Source: an uncultured Shinella sp.
GTDB taxonomy: Bacteria > Pseudomonadota > Alphaproteobacteria > Rhizobiales > Rhizobiaceae
Assembly (NCBI GenBank): GCA_946481465.1
Contig: CAMLOC010000260.1
Coordinates: forward strand, 1 to 5,930
Reading direction: 5' to 3'
Length of the DNA stretch: 5,930 nucleotides
A program made the translations under genes and the position numbers. A model generated the notes under the pieces. The model worked only from the letters and a program-made list of their open reading frames with translations, was not told the origin of the DNA and did not search any database. The stretch's first letter is position 1. Each line of letters opens with the position of its first letter. This document shows positions 5,795-5,930 of this stretch, in pieces.

Positions 5795-5930
5795 TCAATC
5801 GTCCTCGCCGTGCCCGACGATCATCATCGCCTCGAAGGCCATGCGGTCGACCTTGCGCATGCGCTCGGATTCCGACTTCAGCTGGCCGCAGGCGGCGAGG
5901 ATGTCGCGGCCGCGCGGGGTGCGGATCGGC
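5795..5930 (-). CDS. rlmN: C-terminal end of the dual-specificity rRNA/tRNA methyltransferase RlmN (partial)
   Basis: RlmN is a radical-SAM enzyme that methylates C2 of adenosine 2503 in 23S rRNA and of adenosine 37 in some tRNAs. Only the last 44 residues are in the window; the rest lies beyond the right edge. They begin [20 protein letters not shown] and end GHGEDD before the TGA at 5797-5795. The RGxDIxAACGQL motif is the RlmN C-terminal signature. Its cysteine, encoded at 5890-5888, corresponds to Cys355 of E. coli RlmN, which forms the covalent methyl-adduct intermediate. The tail after the motif is short and differs from the E. coli tail, which is normal for alphaproteobacteria. The gene reads in the same direction as the ABC operon, whose first ATG is 118 nt downstream. 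A short open piece was identified here by motif, not by length, and the call is confident. Confidence 0.92.
   Translation of the reverse strand, partial: PIRTPRGRDILAACGQLKSESERMRKVDRMAFEAMMIVGHGEDD

Noticed and set aside
1..5930. Mobile element, CRISPR array, toxin-antitoxin, defence or phage genes
   Set aside because: No transposase, integrase, repeat-spacer array, tRNA or attachment-like repeats were seen. All coding space is filled by recognised housekeeping or transport families of even composition.

Overview
The window looks like ordinary chromosomal DNA from a high-G+C alphaproteobacterium, most likely a member of the Rhizobiaceae or a close relative. G+C is roughly two thirds by eye, and G/C dominates third codon positions. 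The proteins are typical of that group, and a cassette lies between argG and the 3' end of rlmN. The taxon is inferred from protein character and composition; no search was run.

Layout from left to right. (1) Positions 1-1084, minus strand: argG (argininosuccinate synthase), running off the left edge. (2) Positions 1085-1259: a divergent promoter region. (3) Positions 1260-2111, plus strand: a classical short-chain dehydrogenase/reductase. (4) Positions 2222-2863, plus strand: a LysE/RhtB-type amino-acid exporter, preceded by a leader with a perfect 9-bp inverted repeat. (5) Positions 2864-2922: a short convergent gap with a hairpin. (6) Positions 5676 down to 2923, minus strand: a three-gene ABC importer operon in the order substrate-binding protein, permease, ATPase. 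It belongs to the ABC_sub_bind (DUF534) / TrpXYZ-like type. The first two genes are separated by 127 nt holding three hairpins; the last two overlap by one base. (7) Positions 5930 down to 5795, minus strand: the C-terminal end of rlmN, including its catalytic cysteine codon.

How the parts fit together: argG makes argininosuccinate in arginine synthesis, and rlmN modifies 23S rRNA and tRNA. Both are housekeeping genes. Between them lie two transport functions, one probable amino-acid exporter and one ABC importer of unknown ligand, plus an oxidoreductase of unknown substrate. Nothing shows that these form one pathway.

I found no mobile element, CRISPR array, tRNA, rRNA, phage gene or defence system. 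I do not think the window contains a new biological system. The points most worth a second look are the hairpin cluster inside the ABC operon, the unidentified ligand of that transporter, and the inverted repeat next to the exporter's ribosome binding site.
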